A stretch of DNA of 64,000 nucleotides from Blastocladiella emersonii ATCC 22665 (lineage: Eukaryota; Blastocladiomycota; Blastocladiomycetes; Blastocladiales; Blastocladiaceae), in contig JANHCV010000006.1 of the NCBI GenBank assembly GCA_025594325.1, forward strand, positions 930,001 through 994,000, read 5' to 3'. Every line of letters starts with the position of its first letter. Position 1 is the stretch's first letter. The notes under the pieces are model-generated. The model did not search any database. It saw only the letters and a program-made list of their open reading frames with translations, and was not told the DNA's origin. Shown here in pieces: positions 12,779 to 25,033 of the stretch. The translations under genes and the position numbers were made by a program.

Positions 12779-13133
12779 TTGCGGTTGCGGGTGGTGGTTG
12801 GTCGTTGATTACGTTGCAATGTTCAGAGAGCAATGTGGGAGAGCGAGAGGAGACTCAAGGTCAAGGTTTCCCTCCTGCCGTGCTGGCGAGGGCGACCTGA
12901 CTGAGCGAACGGCTCAAGGAAAAACGCCACCCACCCACCCCCAGCATTTAATTCTTTTCGGGAAAATGAGCCGTCACCTGACCGCGATCATCCCCTTGGC
13001 CTCGCGCGGGATTCGAGACGCGTCTCGAACCTCCTGCTGATGCGAAAAGTGATGATGATCCAAAGAGTTCCCATTCAAAGAGGACAAAAAAATGAGAAAC
13101 GGTAGAGAGAGGGGAGACTAAAAGAGGGCGGCG
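12779..13133. other. Intergenic spacer
   Basis: 355 bp between the start of the DM13-like gene and the 3' end of the 5-phosphatase gene. It holds TGCAACG (12812-12818) near the start of the former and AT-richer sequence near 13040-13130, presumably the 3' region of the latter. Confidence 0.4.
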
Positions 13134-16100
13134 CTAGTACCGCACCGCGGCAGCGACCTCAGCGACCTGCTCGCGCCACATGGCGTCCCAGACATCGTCG
13201 AGCGCGTCGGGCCGCGCGAGCATGCGTCCGACGGCGCGGTCGACGACCTCGGGCCGGAACCCGAGGTGCAGGGCGCGCCCGCGGACCGCCGCCGCCCACA
13301 GCCGCACGACGCGCGCATGGCCGCGGCGCGCAATCTCGGCGCGCACCGCGGTCCGCCGCTCGGGGTCCTCGGCCTTGGTCCGCGCGCGGTACGTGCCGTA
13401 GATGGGCCGGTGGTCGGACGTGCGCGCCTCCATGCGCGCGTACCCGGTGCAGATGATCCCGCGCCGCGCCAGCAGCGTGTCGGCGAGCGCGGCCGCCGCG
13501 GGCGACGTGACGGGGTCCGGGATGATAGGGACGAACCCGAACGGGTCGGGCTCCGCGAGCACGGCGATGGGCAGCGGGACCGCCGCCGCGGCGCTGCTGC
13601 TGTTGCTCCCGCCGCTGTCGTCGCTGTACGTCGACGCGGCGGACGAGGCCCCGCCGAGCGCGCTGGCCGCGGCCTCGTCCATGAGCCCGTCCATGGGCGT
13701 GACGCGGTGGTGCGCGGCGTGCTTGCTGCGGAACAGGATGCGGTCGCACCACGCTGGCAGCCGCTGCTTCTCGGACGAGTCCCACTCGTCGGTCCCGACG
13801 TCGTACTTGTACGTCGGCACGAACGCGAGCGGCGCCTCGTTGAAGGGCGCGAGCGCCGCCGACATGGCCGCCGCAGCCGCCGCGTTGGCCGTGGCCGACG
13901 CGCTCCCGGAAGCCGAAGAGCTCAACATCGCCGACGCCGAGACCGCGGCCGCGGACCGGCGCAGCTTGACGAGCTGGTCGGCGTGCCACACGGCCTGCCA
14001 CCGCGCGGTCGCGTCGGCGTGCGCGTGCATGCACTCCTCAGCGAGCGCGAGCGGGGACGTGTGCGCGGGCTCGCCGATCTGCGGCGGCGGGTGGTGCCGC
14101 GCGCCGGGCCCGCCGTGCGCGCGGACGACGCCGTCGAGCTGCGCCACGAGCCCGGCGCGCGTCCCATCGATGCGGTAGTTGAGGTCGCCGATGAACCACA
14201 CGTGGTGGTGGTCGTCGACGTACCGGCCGTCGGCCGCGTACCGGAACTTGTCGCCGACGGACCGGAACTCGGTCGAGTCGAGGATCGTGTGCGCGTTCTT
14301 GTTGCGCGCGGGGACCTCGTCCTGGCCGGCCGCGAGGTGGGCGACGACGAAACAGAACGAGGTATCGTCGACCGTCAGCCGCGCGACGAGCGCGCCCTTG
14401 TTCCCGTGGTACCCGCCCATCCCCGTCTTGACCTGCTGCGCCTCGACGAGGGGCTCGTGGACGCGCTCGGCGGCCACGTCGGTGCGGACGAACACGAGGC
14501 ACGTGAGCCCGACCATGAACTGCGCGACCATGACGCGGTACGACGCGGGCGGCTCACCGATGCGGCGCGCGGTGTTGGCACCGTGCACGACGGCGCCCGC
14601 GTGCGCGGCACGGACAGCTTCCGCCATGGCCTCGGCCCACCGCCGGTGCTGCTTCTCGTGCGCCGTGGCGTTGGGCGCCTTGTCCTTCTTCTTGCCCGTG
14701 ATCTTCTTCACCGACAGGAACGTGCGCGCCTGCTTCTTCTTGTCCTCGAGGTTGACCGTCTCCTGGAACGCGACCACGATGAGCTCGGGCGGGTGGCCCG
14801 TCCGCCGCACCGCCTGCCCGACCCAGTCCTCGAGCCGGTTCAGCGGCTCCTCGACGACACCGCCGGGCGGTGGTGGCGCAGACGACGCGGATGGCGGGGG
14901 TGGTGGCGGGTAGTTGGGCGCCTGCAGCGACGCGGCGCTGGCGCCGTGGGATCCCGCGAGCGGCGGGGTGCCCGTGCCGGGGGCGCCCGTGATGGGTGCG
15001 TCCATGATGTTCATGAGGCCCGCGGTATCGGTCACGGACGCGTTGGCGTGCTTGTGCCCGCCGCGCGTCAGCGTCGAGAAGAACCCGCCGCCGTTCCCAC
15101 TGCTGCTGTGCGACGACGAGCCCGACACGGAATGGTGATGATGATGATGCTGCTGCGGCGCCGGCGGCGCGGGCCCGAGCGCGGCGGCCGCCTCGCGCTG
15201 CTGCGCGTGGACGACCACGTCCTTGGGCTGCGACGCGTCGAGGTTCCAGGAGCACACGAGCAGCGAGAGGTCGCGGTACGTGGCGTACGTGTGCTCGTCG
15301 CGGGCCATGTGGACGCCGATCCAGTCGTCGAGCAAATCGGCGTCGAGGAGCGACACGACGGACCCGTCGTGCCAGACGGCCGCCGTGGCCACGGTATGCA
15401 CGGGCTCGAGCGTGTGCCCGTGGAACGTCGGGATCGCCGCGAGCCTTGCGTGCGGGACCATGCGCGCGACTTTCCCCTTGTCGGCGCCGTGCGCGTAAAA
15501 GTCCTTGACGAGGACCCACTGCGGCAGGCCGTCTCCCCCAGAAACGGGCCGGACGAGGCGGAACACGAGCACTTTCGACGTGACGAGCCCGACCCAGACG
15601 AACCCGGGCCGCGGGATGAGCAGCGTCGCGATGCGGTACGGCGACGCGGCCACGACCTGGCGCGGCGTGCGCGTCGCCGTGTCCCACACGACGATCTTGC
15701 CGTCGTCGTGACCCGACAGCACCCAGTCGACGTCGTCGTCGAACCCGACGAGCCCCGTGGCCGCGCCCGCCGCCGCCATCGTCGCGGTCGTGGTGCTCCC
15801 GAGCGACGCCTGCGACGCCATGGACCGCGTGCGGCGGTGCGGCGGGGTGGGCGCGAGGCGCGGCGCCGACCCAGTCGAGGAAGGTGGCGGGGCGGGCGGC
15901 GCGTAGGGCGTCTCGGGCGCGGGCGTGGCGGCGAGACACGTCACGGCGCCGACGGACGGCGGCACGTGCACGCTGCCGACGGCGAAGGGGAGCGACGGGT
16001 GGACCGTCGGGTTGAAGATATCGATGACGCGCGGGAACTTGGCGTGCGAGATCCACAGGAACGGGACCGCGCCCCACGTCATGGTCACGGCGGTCGGCGA

Positions 16101-18358
16101 GTCGTCTTCGCCTGCCGGAGCGGCGGCGGCTGACGTCGAGCCGGTCGTGGTCGCGGCCGTCGCGTTGGCGGCGGGGTTGTTGGGGTCGCCGGCGTTGGGC
16201 CCGGACTCGGTCGGGATCCCACCCGAGTACAGGTCGGCGACGGACCCGTTCGCCGCACCCGCGCTCCCATTGTACCCGACGGCCGAGACCATGGTCGCGG
16301 TGGCGACGGGCGTAATGGGGCTGAACCGGAACGACGCCACGGTTTTCGCGTCGAGCGAGATGTACGGGTGCGCGGCGACGAACGGGCCGCGGTCGGGCAC
16401 CTCGACGCCGGCGGGAGCGCGCGCGGCGCCGTTGGACGAGAAGACGTGCGCGTAGATGGAGTTCTCGAACACGGAAAAGACATTGTCCTCGTCGATCGTC
16501 CACATCTGGTACCGGTACGGCAGAATGTGCACGATGCGCCGCCCGCGCGCCGACACCTTGCGTCGCTCGAGGACGACGGGCGCGTGCGCGTCCCAGTCGG
16601 CGGGCACGCGGACAACGTGCGCCGTGTAGTTGGCGACGCGGACCGCAGGCACACCGGGTCCGCGGAACCGCCCGAGGACGTCGACGGCCCAGACGTCCCC
16701 GTTGTGGAACCCGAGCCACAGGACCGCGTTCGCCTCGGCACGGACGTGCGACGGCCGCCACGCCATGGCGGTGACCTTGAGCTCCGGGTGCGTCAGGTAC
16801 GAGACGAGCTGGCCGGACCGCGCGTCGTGCACGCGCGTCACGTCGCGGTGGCCCGTGACGACCACGGTCCCCGCGATCGCGAGCGCGCGGACGACCGGGT
16901 GCGTCTGCTTGCCGGAAGTTATGATCACGTCCTCGGTGCCGGGGACCCGCGGCGCGTGCCGGTTCGACCGGTCGACGGGGAACACGGGGACGAGCGACGC
17001 GGGCGGCGCAGCGGCACCGGTCCCGAAAATCGCGGACCCGGACCCGGACCCGCTCGCGGTACTCCCGCCCGTGCGCATGATCCCGAGCGGGGCGAGCGGC
17101 GGCGCGCCGTTCCCGGTACCGCGTGGTGGCGGGGGCGGCGGCGGGCCAGACGAGGACGGCGAAGTGCCGAGCGCCGAGAGCGCGGCGCTCGAGATCTGCG
17201 GGCGCGCAGGGAGCGGCGGGGGCGGTGGCCGGCGCGACTGCGCCGCGGTGGTCTCGCTGCTGCCCGTGTGGTGTACGGTGACGGGCGTCGGCGGCGCGGG
17301 CGACCGCGGCAGCGTGCCTCCCGAGGCAGACGGGCGGAGCGGGACGGGCGGGGGCGGCGGCCGGTCGCCGTTGGCCGACATGCTCCCGCCCGTGAGCTGC
17401 GGGCGGATCGGGAACATGGGCGACGCCGGGACCGGCGGCGTGCCGCCACCCGCTGCGCTCAGCGGTTCGACGGACACGGACCGGCTGCGCGTGCCGGGAG
17501 TCCCAAAGTTGGGCCGCGACGCGGGCGGCGGGGGCGGGCCACGCGTGCCCGTTGGCGTCGTGGACACGGCGAGCGCGGCGGTCGCGGCGGCCTGGAACAT
17601 GTTGCGCCGCGCGGCGACGGACGGCGAGGTGCCGCCACCCTCGGGGTGAGACGACGCGGCAGCGGCGGCGGCAGCTGCAGCAGCCCACGGGTTCCCGTTG
17701 AGCGATGGCGATGGCGACGGCGGCGGCATCGCGCCGGCGCTCCCGGGCGGCGTCGCGTACCCTCCGAGCACGCGCGCGGTCGAGACACTGCGTCGGCGCG
17801 GCGGTGGCGGTGCGGGTCCGCGGGCGCTCGTGAGCGATGGGGACGGCGAGCCGATGGGCGACGGGCCCGCCGAGCCCGACGCGGTCTGGAGCGAGAGCAG
17901 CTCCATGGCGCGCGCTACACTCGCGGACGCACGGTGTCAGGTCCACGCCGCTCGATCCGATCGGTCCCTGAGGCACACGTACACGGCGACGCGTGGCGGA
18001 GCACCGAGCTGGTAGGCGGCGGCGACATGGGTTTGCCGAAGGCGGCGGCCGGGTCGAACGGGTCGTGTCCGGCGGAGGAGGGGGACGGATTCGGGCGCAC
18101 GGGCGACGGCGAGAGCGGGACACCGGTCCCGAACGCGACCCACCCGGGCCGTGCGGCAGCGGCCGCCGATCCGTCAGCAGCCGATAGTGGTGGTGGCGGC
18201 GGCGGCGGTGCGGCGGCCGGGTCGGCGAACGGGTCGAGCATGGCGGGCGACTCGAACGGGCTGCGCGCCGACGACGCGGACGGCGGGCGCGGGAAGCCCG
18301 GTTGCGGGTACTGGCCGTGGCCGTGGCCGTTGTGGTTGTGGTTGTTGAACGGATGCAT
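13134..18358 (-). CDS. Inositol polyphosphate 5-phosphatase with N-terminal Pro-rich and WD40-like regions
   Basis: Two exons (18358-17983, 17914-13134) and a 68-nt intron (GTACGT..GTGTAG) give 1718 aa. Residues 1 to about 440 are Pro/Ser/Gly-rich with many polyproline runs, likely SH3/EVH1/WW-domain ligands. Residues about 440-1000 show repeated hydrophobic strands and WD-like endings (WSVW/DGKIVVWDT types), consistent with a beta-propeller. The catalytic IPPc domain follows (about 1130-1640) with VVAFQETVNLE, GNKGALVARL, WFIGDLNYRIDG (about 1367), LPAWCDRILF (about 1508) and SDHRPIYGTY (about 1623), so Mg-dependent removal of the 5-phosphate from phosphoinositides or inositol phosphates should be intact. 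The order WD40 then IPPc recalls plant 5PTase12-14 rather than synaptojanin (no Sac domain). It lies downstream of the MTMR14 gene on the same strand. Confidence 0.9.
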
Positions 18359-18747
18359 GGCGCTGGTGAAGAGGGAGAGCAGAGCGGTGGCGCGTCGTTT
18401 ACATGGAGGCGCGGCGGCCGCGGACGGGCGACGCCAGGCGCAGCAGCAGCGAGTGCGGTCGCGGAATCGTGGCGTGCAGATACGAGATACGTTGCAGCGA
18501 GTACGGCGGAGAAGAGAGCGGGCAGTGGCGAGGAAGGGGAAGGTCGGGGCGACCAACGCGCTCGCGCGACTCGATTTCGCAGCGGCCGCCCTCCTCATGC
18601 AGGGCGCTTGCGCCACAGTGGGGCCACGCTCGCTCGCCTCGATGGCCATGCCATGACCATGGCCGCGCGCGGGGAACACGATGACGCTGGTCACACACAC
18701 CGCTAGAGAAAATGTATTGCTATGGCTATGCTCGTCATCATCATCAA
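18359..18747. promoter_or_regulatory. Promoter/leader of the 5-phosphatase gene
   Basis: 389 bp between the MTMR14 gene end and the 5-phosphatase start. TGCAACG lies at 18490-18496 (132 nt upstream), inside CTCGCTGCAACGTAT, which is nearly identical to the sequence before the BtuF-like gene. Confidence 0.4.
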
Positions 18748-21700
18748 TCAATCGGACCGGCCAAGGGCCCACTTCCAGATCACCTTCTCGGCCGCGGACG
18801 CCGCCGTGGCCGCGCCCGCCGCTGCTGCTGCAGGTTCCGCGCCGGCCGCCGCCGCTGCCGCGATGGCCACGGGCGCCGGCGGGGACACGCTGCCGTTGGA
18901 CGACGGCGCGAACAGGCTCGGCCGCGTGATCGGCCCGATGAGCGCGCCCGCCGTCACCGCTGACCCGTTCCCCCGATCCGACGACGTCGCCGCAGTCGGC
19001 GTGGTCGTACGGTGCACTGACCGCCACGTCGGCGGCATCGCGAGCGTGCTGGCCGTGAGGAGCGACGCGTTACTGTTGCTGTTGCTGCTACTCGCCACGG
19101 GCTGGCTGCTCGCGACCGACGACCCGCTGCCGAGCGCCATCTTGGACACCATGTGCGACAGAGACTGCGCCCACGACGACCCGTCGGTGCTGCTGCGCGT
19201 CGTCGTCGCGCCGCTGCTCGCGGTGCTCCACGTCGACACGCCCGATGCGGTCGGGGACGGGGAGACGGGCACCACGACGGCCTGCGGGATCGACGGCGCC
19301 GAGTGCCGCGCGAGGAGCGCCGTGGACGTCGCGAGTGCCGCTGCTGCTGCCGGTTTCGCGACGGGCGCGGGCGCCTTGAACGCGGTCCGCGGCGGTGTCG
19401 GGTTCGCGACCCCGTGATACACGCGGGCGAACAGCTGCCGCACCGCGAGGAGCCGGCGTGCGCGCCGCGTGAGCTGCTGCTGCTGCGGGGCGGCGGGCGG
19501 GTCGGGGAGCGTCTTACTCCCGTCGAGGGACAGCGACGAGGACGAGGACCCACTGGACCCTGGCGTGCGGACCGCCGGTAGTGGCGGCGGGACGACGACG
19601 TCGGCTTCGTCGTCGCTCTCGTTCCCGCCATCCTCCTCGTCGGGAACATCGTCGACGCGCGCTTCGCGGAGCGGGAGCGGCGGCGGGGCGTCGCCATGAT
19701 GGTGCTTGCGCCGCTTCCCGCCGCCGTGTCTGCGGCGGCCGTGGTGGTGGTGGTGGTGGTGGTGCGTCGACCCGCTCGACGACGATGACGAGGCGGACGC
19801 GGATTTGCCCGCCATTTCGTCTTCATCCTCGTCGGGCGCAACGATGAGCAGCGATCCGTCTACGAGACACAGATCGTCGTCCTCGTCCTCGCTCGGCTGC
19901 AGCGGCGGCTGCTGGGCCGGCTGCATGACCGCCGCGACCGAGCAGCACCGGCACCCGCTGAGCGGCGGCGTCGACCCGGTCGGGCAGAGCGACGCCGCAG
20001 CCGCCGCTGCTGGCGCGTGGACGCTCGTGTGCGACCACCACGACGCGGACAGGGACTGCGACCAGTCGTCGTCGCCAGCTGCCGCCGCCGCAGGTGCCGG
20101 GATCGCGACCGCCGCGTGTGGAATCGCAGCGACGGGCGGGGGCGACGCGGGACCGAACATGAGCCCGTCGTCGTCGAGCGTCATGGACGACGACACCGAG
20201 CTCGCGCGCCGCCGGTGCTGCCGCCCGCCTCCCGCCACCTGCGGGACCGTGTGCGAGTGGTGATGGTGGTGAGGGTGCGGCGGGTTCGACGCCGTGCGCT
20301 GGCGCGGCCGCGTAGACCCGGCCGACGAGGACGCGGGCGACGCGAGGATCGTGGTGCGGACCATGTTCGGATTGGGCGACCATGCGGTCGAGCCAGCCGA
20401 ACTCGACAACCACCCGTGCGAGCTCGCGCTGGCTGGCGTGGTGCCCGTCACGGGCGGGTTGGACAGCGACGACTTGCGCTGCCGCCCGCGCTGCTGCTGC
20501 TGCTGCTGCTGCTGTGCCGTGGTGGCGACAGGCTGCGCGTGGCGCGGCGGCTGGAAGCTGCGCGGCGACGCGAACGGTTCCGAGTCGGACGACGGGAACG
20601 CGGCCGACGACGAGGACCACGAGAACGGGCTGGTCGAGAGCGCGCCGCCGGTGGCAGATGCCGACGCGTGCGCAAGCGCGGTGGGCCGCGACGGCCGCCG
20701 GTTCCGCGCCGCGAGCGGGAGCGCGAGGCCGGGCAGTGCTGGCGGCGCGCCCGCGTCGTCCTCGTGCTCAAGGTCAAACTGGTCGTCGTCGCAGTGGAAC
20801 CGGCGCGCCGCCGCCGCATGCGATGCGTTGCCCATGGGCGCCGAGACGAGGTCGGGCGACATGGGCGGGCTGTTCACGGTCGCAGGTGCCGCGTTGAACG
20901 GGGCGGTGGGGGCGAGGAACGGTGTGCCGCCGCTCGCGGGCGACCGCGACGCGGACCCGCGCGACGGCTCGTCGACGGACGACCGGTGCCACTGCGACCC
21001 GCCCTGGAGCATCGAGATGAGCTGCCACGACGACGAGTACGTCGGCGTCGGCGTCGTGGTGCATGTGCTGACATGCGTCGCGGGCGTTACCGCCGCCGCT
21101 CCCGCCGTCGCGTCGGAATCGGCACTGCCCATCGGGTGCGACGAGGCGTGCGGCGACACGAGGCCGCAGCCGACCGAGATGACCGACGACGCGACCGAGT
21201 TGGCGGGCGAGTGCGGGATGGACGCGGCCGAGTCGAAGCTCGCACTGGTCGGCGGGGCCGAAGTGACGGGCGCGAGCACGGTGCCGCTGCGCGAGATGCG
21301 GCGGAGATGGCGTTGGTGCAGATGGCGCGGCGGGACGGGGATCGCGCTCGCGGGATGGCCGCGGCTGGGAGGTGTCGTCGACTCGGTCGCTGCGGCGGCC
21401 GCCGCCGCCGGCGCGTACGTGAGGTTCGGCGCGCTGCTCGAGAGCGAGGGCACGCGCTGCCGTGGCGCGACGGCAGCCATGGACACGGGTGCCGGCTGCT
21501 CCACCTCTGCCACCGCCGGTGGTGGTGGCAGCGGCGACTCGTCCTGCTGCTGCTGCCGCTGCGGCGGCTGCTGGATCCTCGGCCGCCGCCTTGCCGCTCC
21601 GCCGCTCCCGCGGACGCCAAATTCGCGCTCGTCGAGGATGAAGAGGAGCATGTAGAAGCAGAAGGCGAAGATGTCCTCGCCGCGGGACGTGCGGTCGCAG

Positions 21701-23558
21701 AGCAGGTGGTTGAACAGGAGCCAGTCGTAGGCGACGGTCAGGTACAGGACTTCTTCGGCGGCGAGCGAGGCATGGGCGAGGCCGTCGGCCCACAGCGACA
21801 GGCGGATCCACGACACGAAGGCGGGGGTGCGGTCCCAGCCGGAGATGCAGTGGACGAGGATGCCCGGCTTGGGCAGCGACGCGTCGTCGCAGGAGGCATC
21901 GGCGTCGTCGGAGAGCGAGGCGAGGATCAGCTTGAGGTAGTTTTGCGTCATGGTGATGATCTAAGGTGCAAAGAGGTCAGCCATGTCCCGCTCGAATCGC
22001 GAGCGAGTCAGGCCACGTACGTCCCACGACTTGTACGCGTCCCATTCAGGTAGCGACGAAGACGCTGCGCCGGCCGACAGCTGCTGGAGGATCGAGGCGC
22101 GCGCGACGTGCAGCTCGGCGTCGACAAAGGTCTGGGACCAGTCGAAGCGCAGGTTACGGCCGCAGTACCGGTTGTCCTTGAACTCGCGAAAGAACTCGAC
22201 GCCCGGGTAGGGCACCGAGACGAGGTGAAAGTCCTGGTAGCTACACGATCCCACGTCAGCTACGAATGCGCTATAGGACGCAAGAGCCCGTACCGGTTGT
22301 GCGTATCGGCCTTCTCGCTCGACGTGAGGGTGAGGCCGTACTTGACCTTGCGGTGCTCGACCATGAGGTCAAAGATGTCGACGACGTGGAGCGCGTTGAG
22401 CAGGGCAATGTCGGCGGTGCGCTGCTTCTCCATGGTGGTGGCGCGGGCCTCGTCCTCGGACGACGCGTCGAGCAGGAGGTCGCTCGGGCTCGTCGTCGCC
22501 GTGACCTCGCTGCCGGTGCGGGCCGACGCGCGGGTTGGCGAGGTGGGCGAGCGCGGCGCCGAGGAACGGAAGCCGAGGCTCGGCGACTTGGAGCCAAGGC
22601 TCGCGGGCCCGGACGGCGGGACCGACGACGACGCGTGGGCGGGCGAGGTGGGCGCGAGCATTGTGGCCATGGTGGGCGAAGCGGCCGAGGCGCTCGGGCT
22701 CGTCGCGCCCGTAGACGGGCCAAACGAGCCGTAGCCCGAGAGGAGCTGGCGCGTCTTCTCGCCGAACCGGTTGAGCAGGACCTCGGCCTCGTTGGACAGG
22801 GTAGCGGAGCGGCAGATGTTGCGTCCGTTGACGGCGAGAACGGGGACGACGAAGCGCGATCGAACGCGGGCGAAGCGCGAGCGGTGGAAGAGCGAGCGCA
22901 GGGCGGCGGCATCGTTGACGAGCGGGCCGAGGCCGTCGGGGTCCTCGGTCTCGGGGACGAGGATCCACTCCGGGTACGACTTGCACGCGTCGTTGTGGAT
23001 GGCGGCCACGGCGTAGTCGCGCGCGAACAGCGAGTGGACGCGCTCGTGGATGGCGCGCAGGACGGGGGCCACGGAGTCGTCGGCGCGCTGCGATGGCTGG
23101 AAGGTCCAGAAGAAGGTCAGCAGCGCGTGCAGGTCGCTCTCGGACACGGTCGACGCGGGTGCGGATGATGGCGGCGTTGGCGAATGGCCGTGGTGCGCGT
23201 CGGTGGGCGCGGCGCGCAGACCCGACAGCGGCGTGGGCGACGGCGTCGGGAGCAGGAGGCCGCTGCCCTCGGACACGGAGCGCATCGAGGCCAGCGATGG
23301 AGGGGCCGCCAGGTCGTTGGCGCGCGTCGGGGTCGGTTCGGCGAGCGGTGGAGGCTCGAATGGTGGAGGTCGCGAGGGAGCAGCGGCGGCACGAGCAGCC
23401 GGCGGCGACGCGGCCGACATGACGGCGACGGCAGCAGCGGCAGCGGCCGAGATGAGGCTCGCTTCGGGCGAGTCGCGGTGGTGGTGGTTCGAGGGCGGCG
23501 AAGTCGATGGAGGAAAGTAGTGCGTCAGCGGAGGCAGCGAGTCGAGAGAGGCGGCCAT
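18748..23558 (-). CDS. MTMR14: MTMR14 (Jumpy)-type phosphoinositide 3-phosphatase
   Basis: Three exons (23558-22294, 22240-22021, 21960-18748) and introns of 53 and 60 nt give 1565 aa. MTMR14 removes the 3-phosphate from PI3P/PI(3,5)P2 and restrains autophagy. After a low-complexity N-terminus, conserved blocks appear: ICRSATLS, VDIFDLMVEHRKVKYGL, FHLVSVPYPGVEFFREF (restored across intron 1), SWDIITMTQNYLKL (restored across intron 2) and the active site HCISGWDRT, with Cys533 and Arg539 in the CX5R loop, then RLSLWADGL and YLTVAYDWLLFNHLL. The last about 950 residues are Ser/Ala/Gln/His-rich and disordered, with poly-Gln and poly-His runs, far longer than the tail of animal MTMR14 (650 aa total). 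The start MAASLDSL was chosen for its good Kozak context; the frame is open further upstream. Confidence 0.92.
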
Positions 23559-25033
23559 GGCGAGCGAGCGAGCGAGTGCGGGGATGATGGACGGCTCGCC
23601 CGCTGGGTGCGGAGAGCGAGGGCCGGATCGAGGCCGGCGCCGCGGGTCAGGCCGCGGGTCCAGGGACCGAGGGGAGCGGGAGCGGGAGCGGAAGGGAACG
23701 CGTGAGAACGGGACCCGCCGCAATCAATCACGGACGGGCGGCCACAATCTCGCGGGCGGGGAGGGCGCGGGCGCGTGTGCTCCGAGCTTCGGCCACGCGT
23801 GCGAACGGGGATCGGCACGCCGGCCGGGTTGCTCGCTTGCTGGGCAGCGAGTTGCCGTCGTGTCGGGGTCGTGTGTGCAGGTCGCGGATGCCCAAGAGTC
23901 ACCGCGAGAGGCGCAGCCGAGGAGCTGTGGCGCAGTGCTGCGGACAGCAACCAGGGCGCTCGGTGGTGCGGCGCCGCAGGATTTCGGGGAGGGTGCCGCT
24001 GCGGGTGGCGCGACGAGCGGGCGAGTGGGGGCGCGTTGCAGCAAGTCGGGGCACCGGGCGGCGTGGGCGGCAGGGGATGGGAGCACGTCGTCGGGAGGCC
24101 CCGCTGGTTGCAGCGGGAGCAGAAGCATCGAGGGAGGGCCCCGGGCGGGCGGGGCAGCGGGTGGGCTGGAGAGCGGTCGGCTGTTCGCGGCGAGGTGGCT
24201 CAACGCGTGAGCTGCATGCCAGGTGGGCGTGGCAGGCGCATCAGCTGATGCTCCCCAGTCCCTTCCGCCACCGCCACGCTGCCTCGCCGGGCGGTCTCGC
24301 AGCCGCTCTCAGCCGACGTCCGTGCGATCGCTGGCCTACCAACTTGGTGCAACTCGTTGCCCCCACGTAGCTGTACACGCGTCTCCGAGTGGGATCTTGC
24401 GTGCCCTTGCCCACCGTTGCTCGCAAGGTGCGCCCACGTCCACCACGGCGCTGGCGGGCCACCTCCCCGTCCTTCGACCTTGGAACGGCGGTTTCTTACC
24501 TCGGCGAGCGATCCCGCCCTCGTGCTGGCCGCTCGGCTCGAGGAAACCGAGATCCGGAGGGACCATGAAGACCCCGGATGCCTTCCGGAGCAGCACGAGC
24601 GCGCCGTGTCCGCGCCGTGCACCGTTTTGCAGCGAGTTGTCCGCGCACAGTTTGCGTCCCTCGCCATGGATGCCGGCGACGGAAGTGGTGAGGGTGGTCG
24701 GCAGCCGCGCTCCGAACTTTTCCGACCGAACCGGCGTTCCACGTTCGTTCGGTCGCTCGCCCCCGCCTCCGCTTTCACTTCCCCGCCCGCCTGCCAGCCG
24801 CCAGCGCCGCCTTTGGATCGCCGCTTCCCTCCTTACTGACGCTCTCGGCCCTGCCTCCTATCCACGCTCTCCCTCCGTCGTCAACTAGACGCTCCGTTTT
24901 TGCTACGCATCGACACCCGCATCGCGTCCTTTCTTTGGCAGGGAGACCACGCCGCACTCTGCTGCTCGCTTGATCTGCCACGCCGACACACCGACGAGGG
25001 TTGGACCCTTGCACCCGCACCGACCACGACGAC
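23559..25033. promoter_or_regulatory. Divergent intergenic region, MTMR14 / carrier
   Basis: About 1.5 kb between divergent genes. Only Arg/Ala/Gly-rich overlapping frames are present; I see no domain, repeat or clear core promoter. Confidence 0.4.

Noticed and set aside
13266-16133. 955-codon plus-strand ORF
   Set aside because: Arg/Val-rich antisense shadow of the 5-phosphatase gene, whose catalytic motifs are on the minus strand.
20017-22053. 678-codon plus-strand ORF
   Set aside because: Arg-rich shadow of the MTMR14 tail; long spurious ORFs are expected in DNA this GC-rich.
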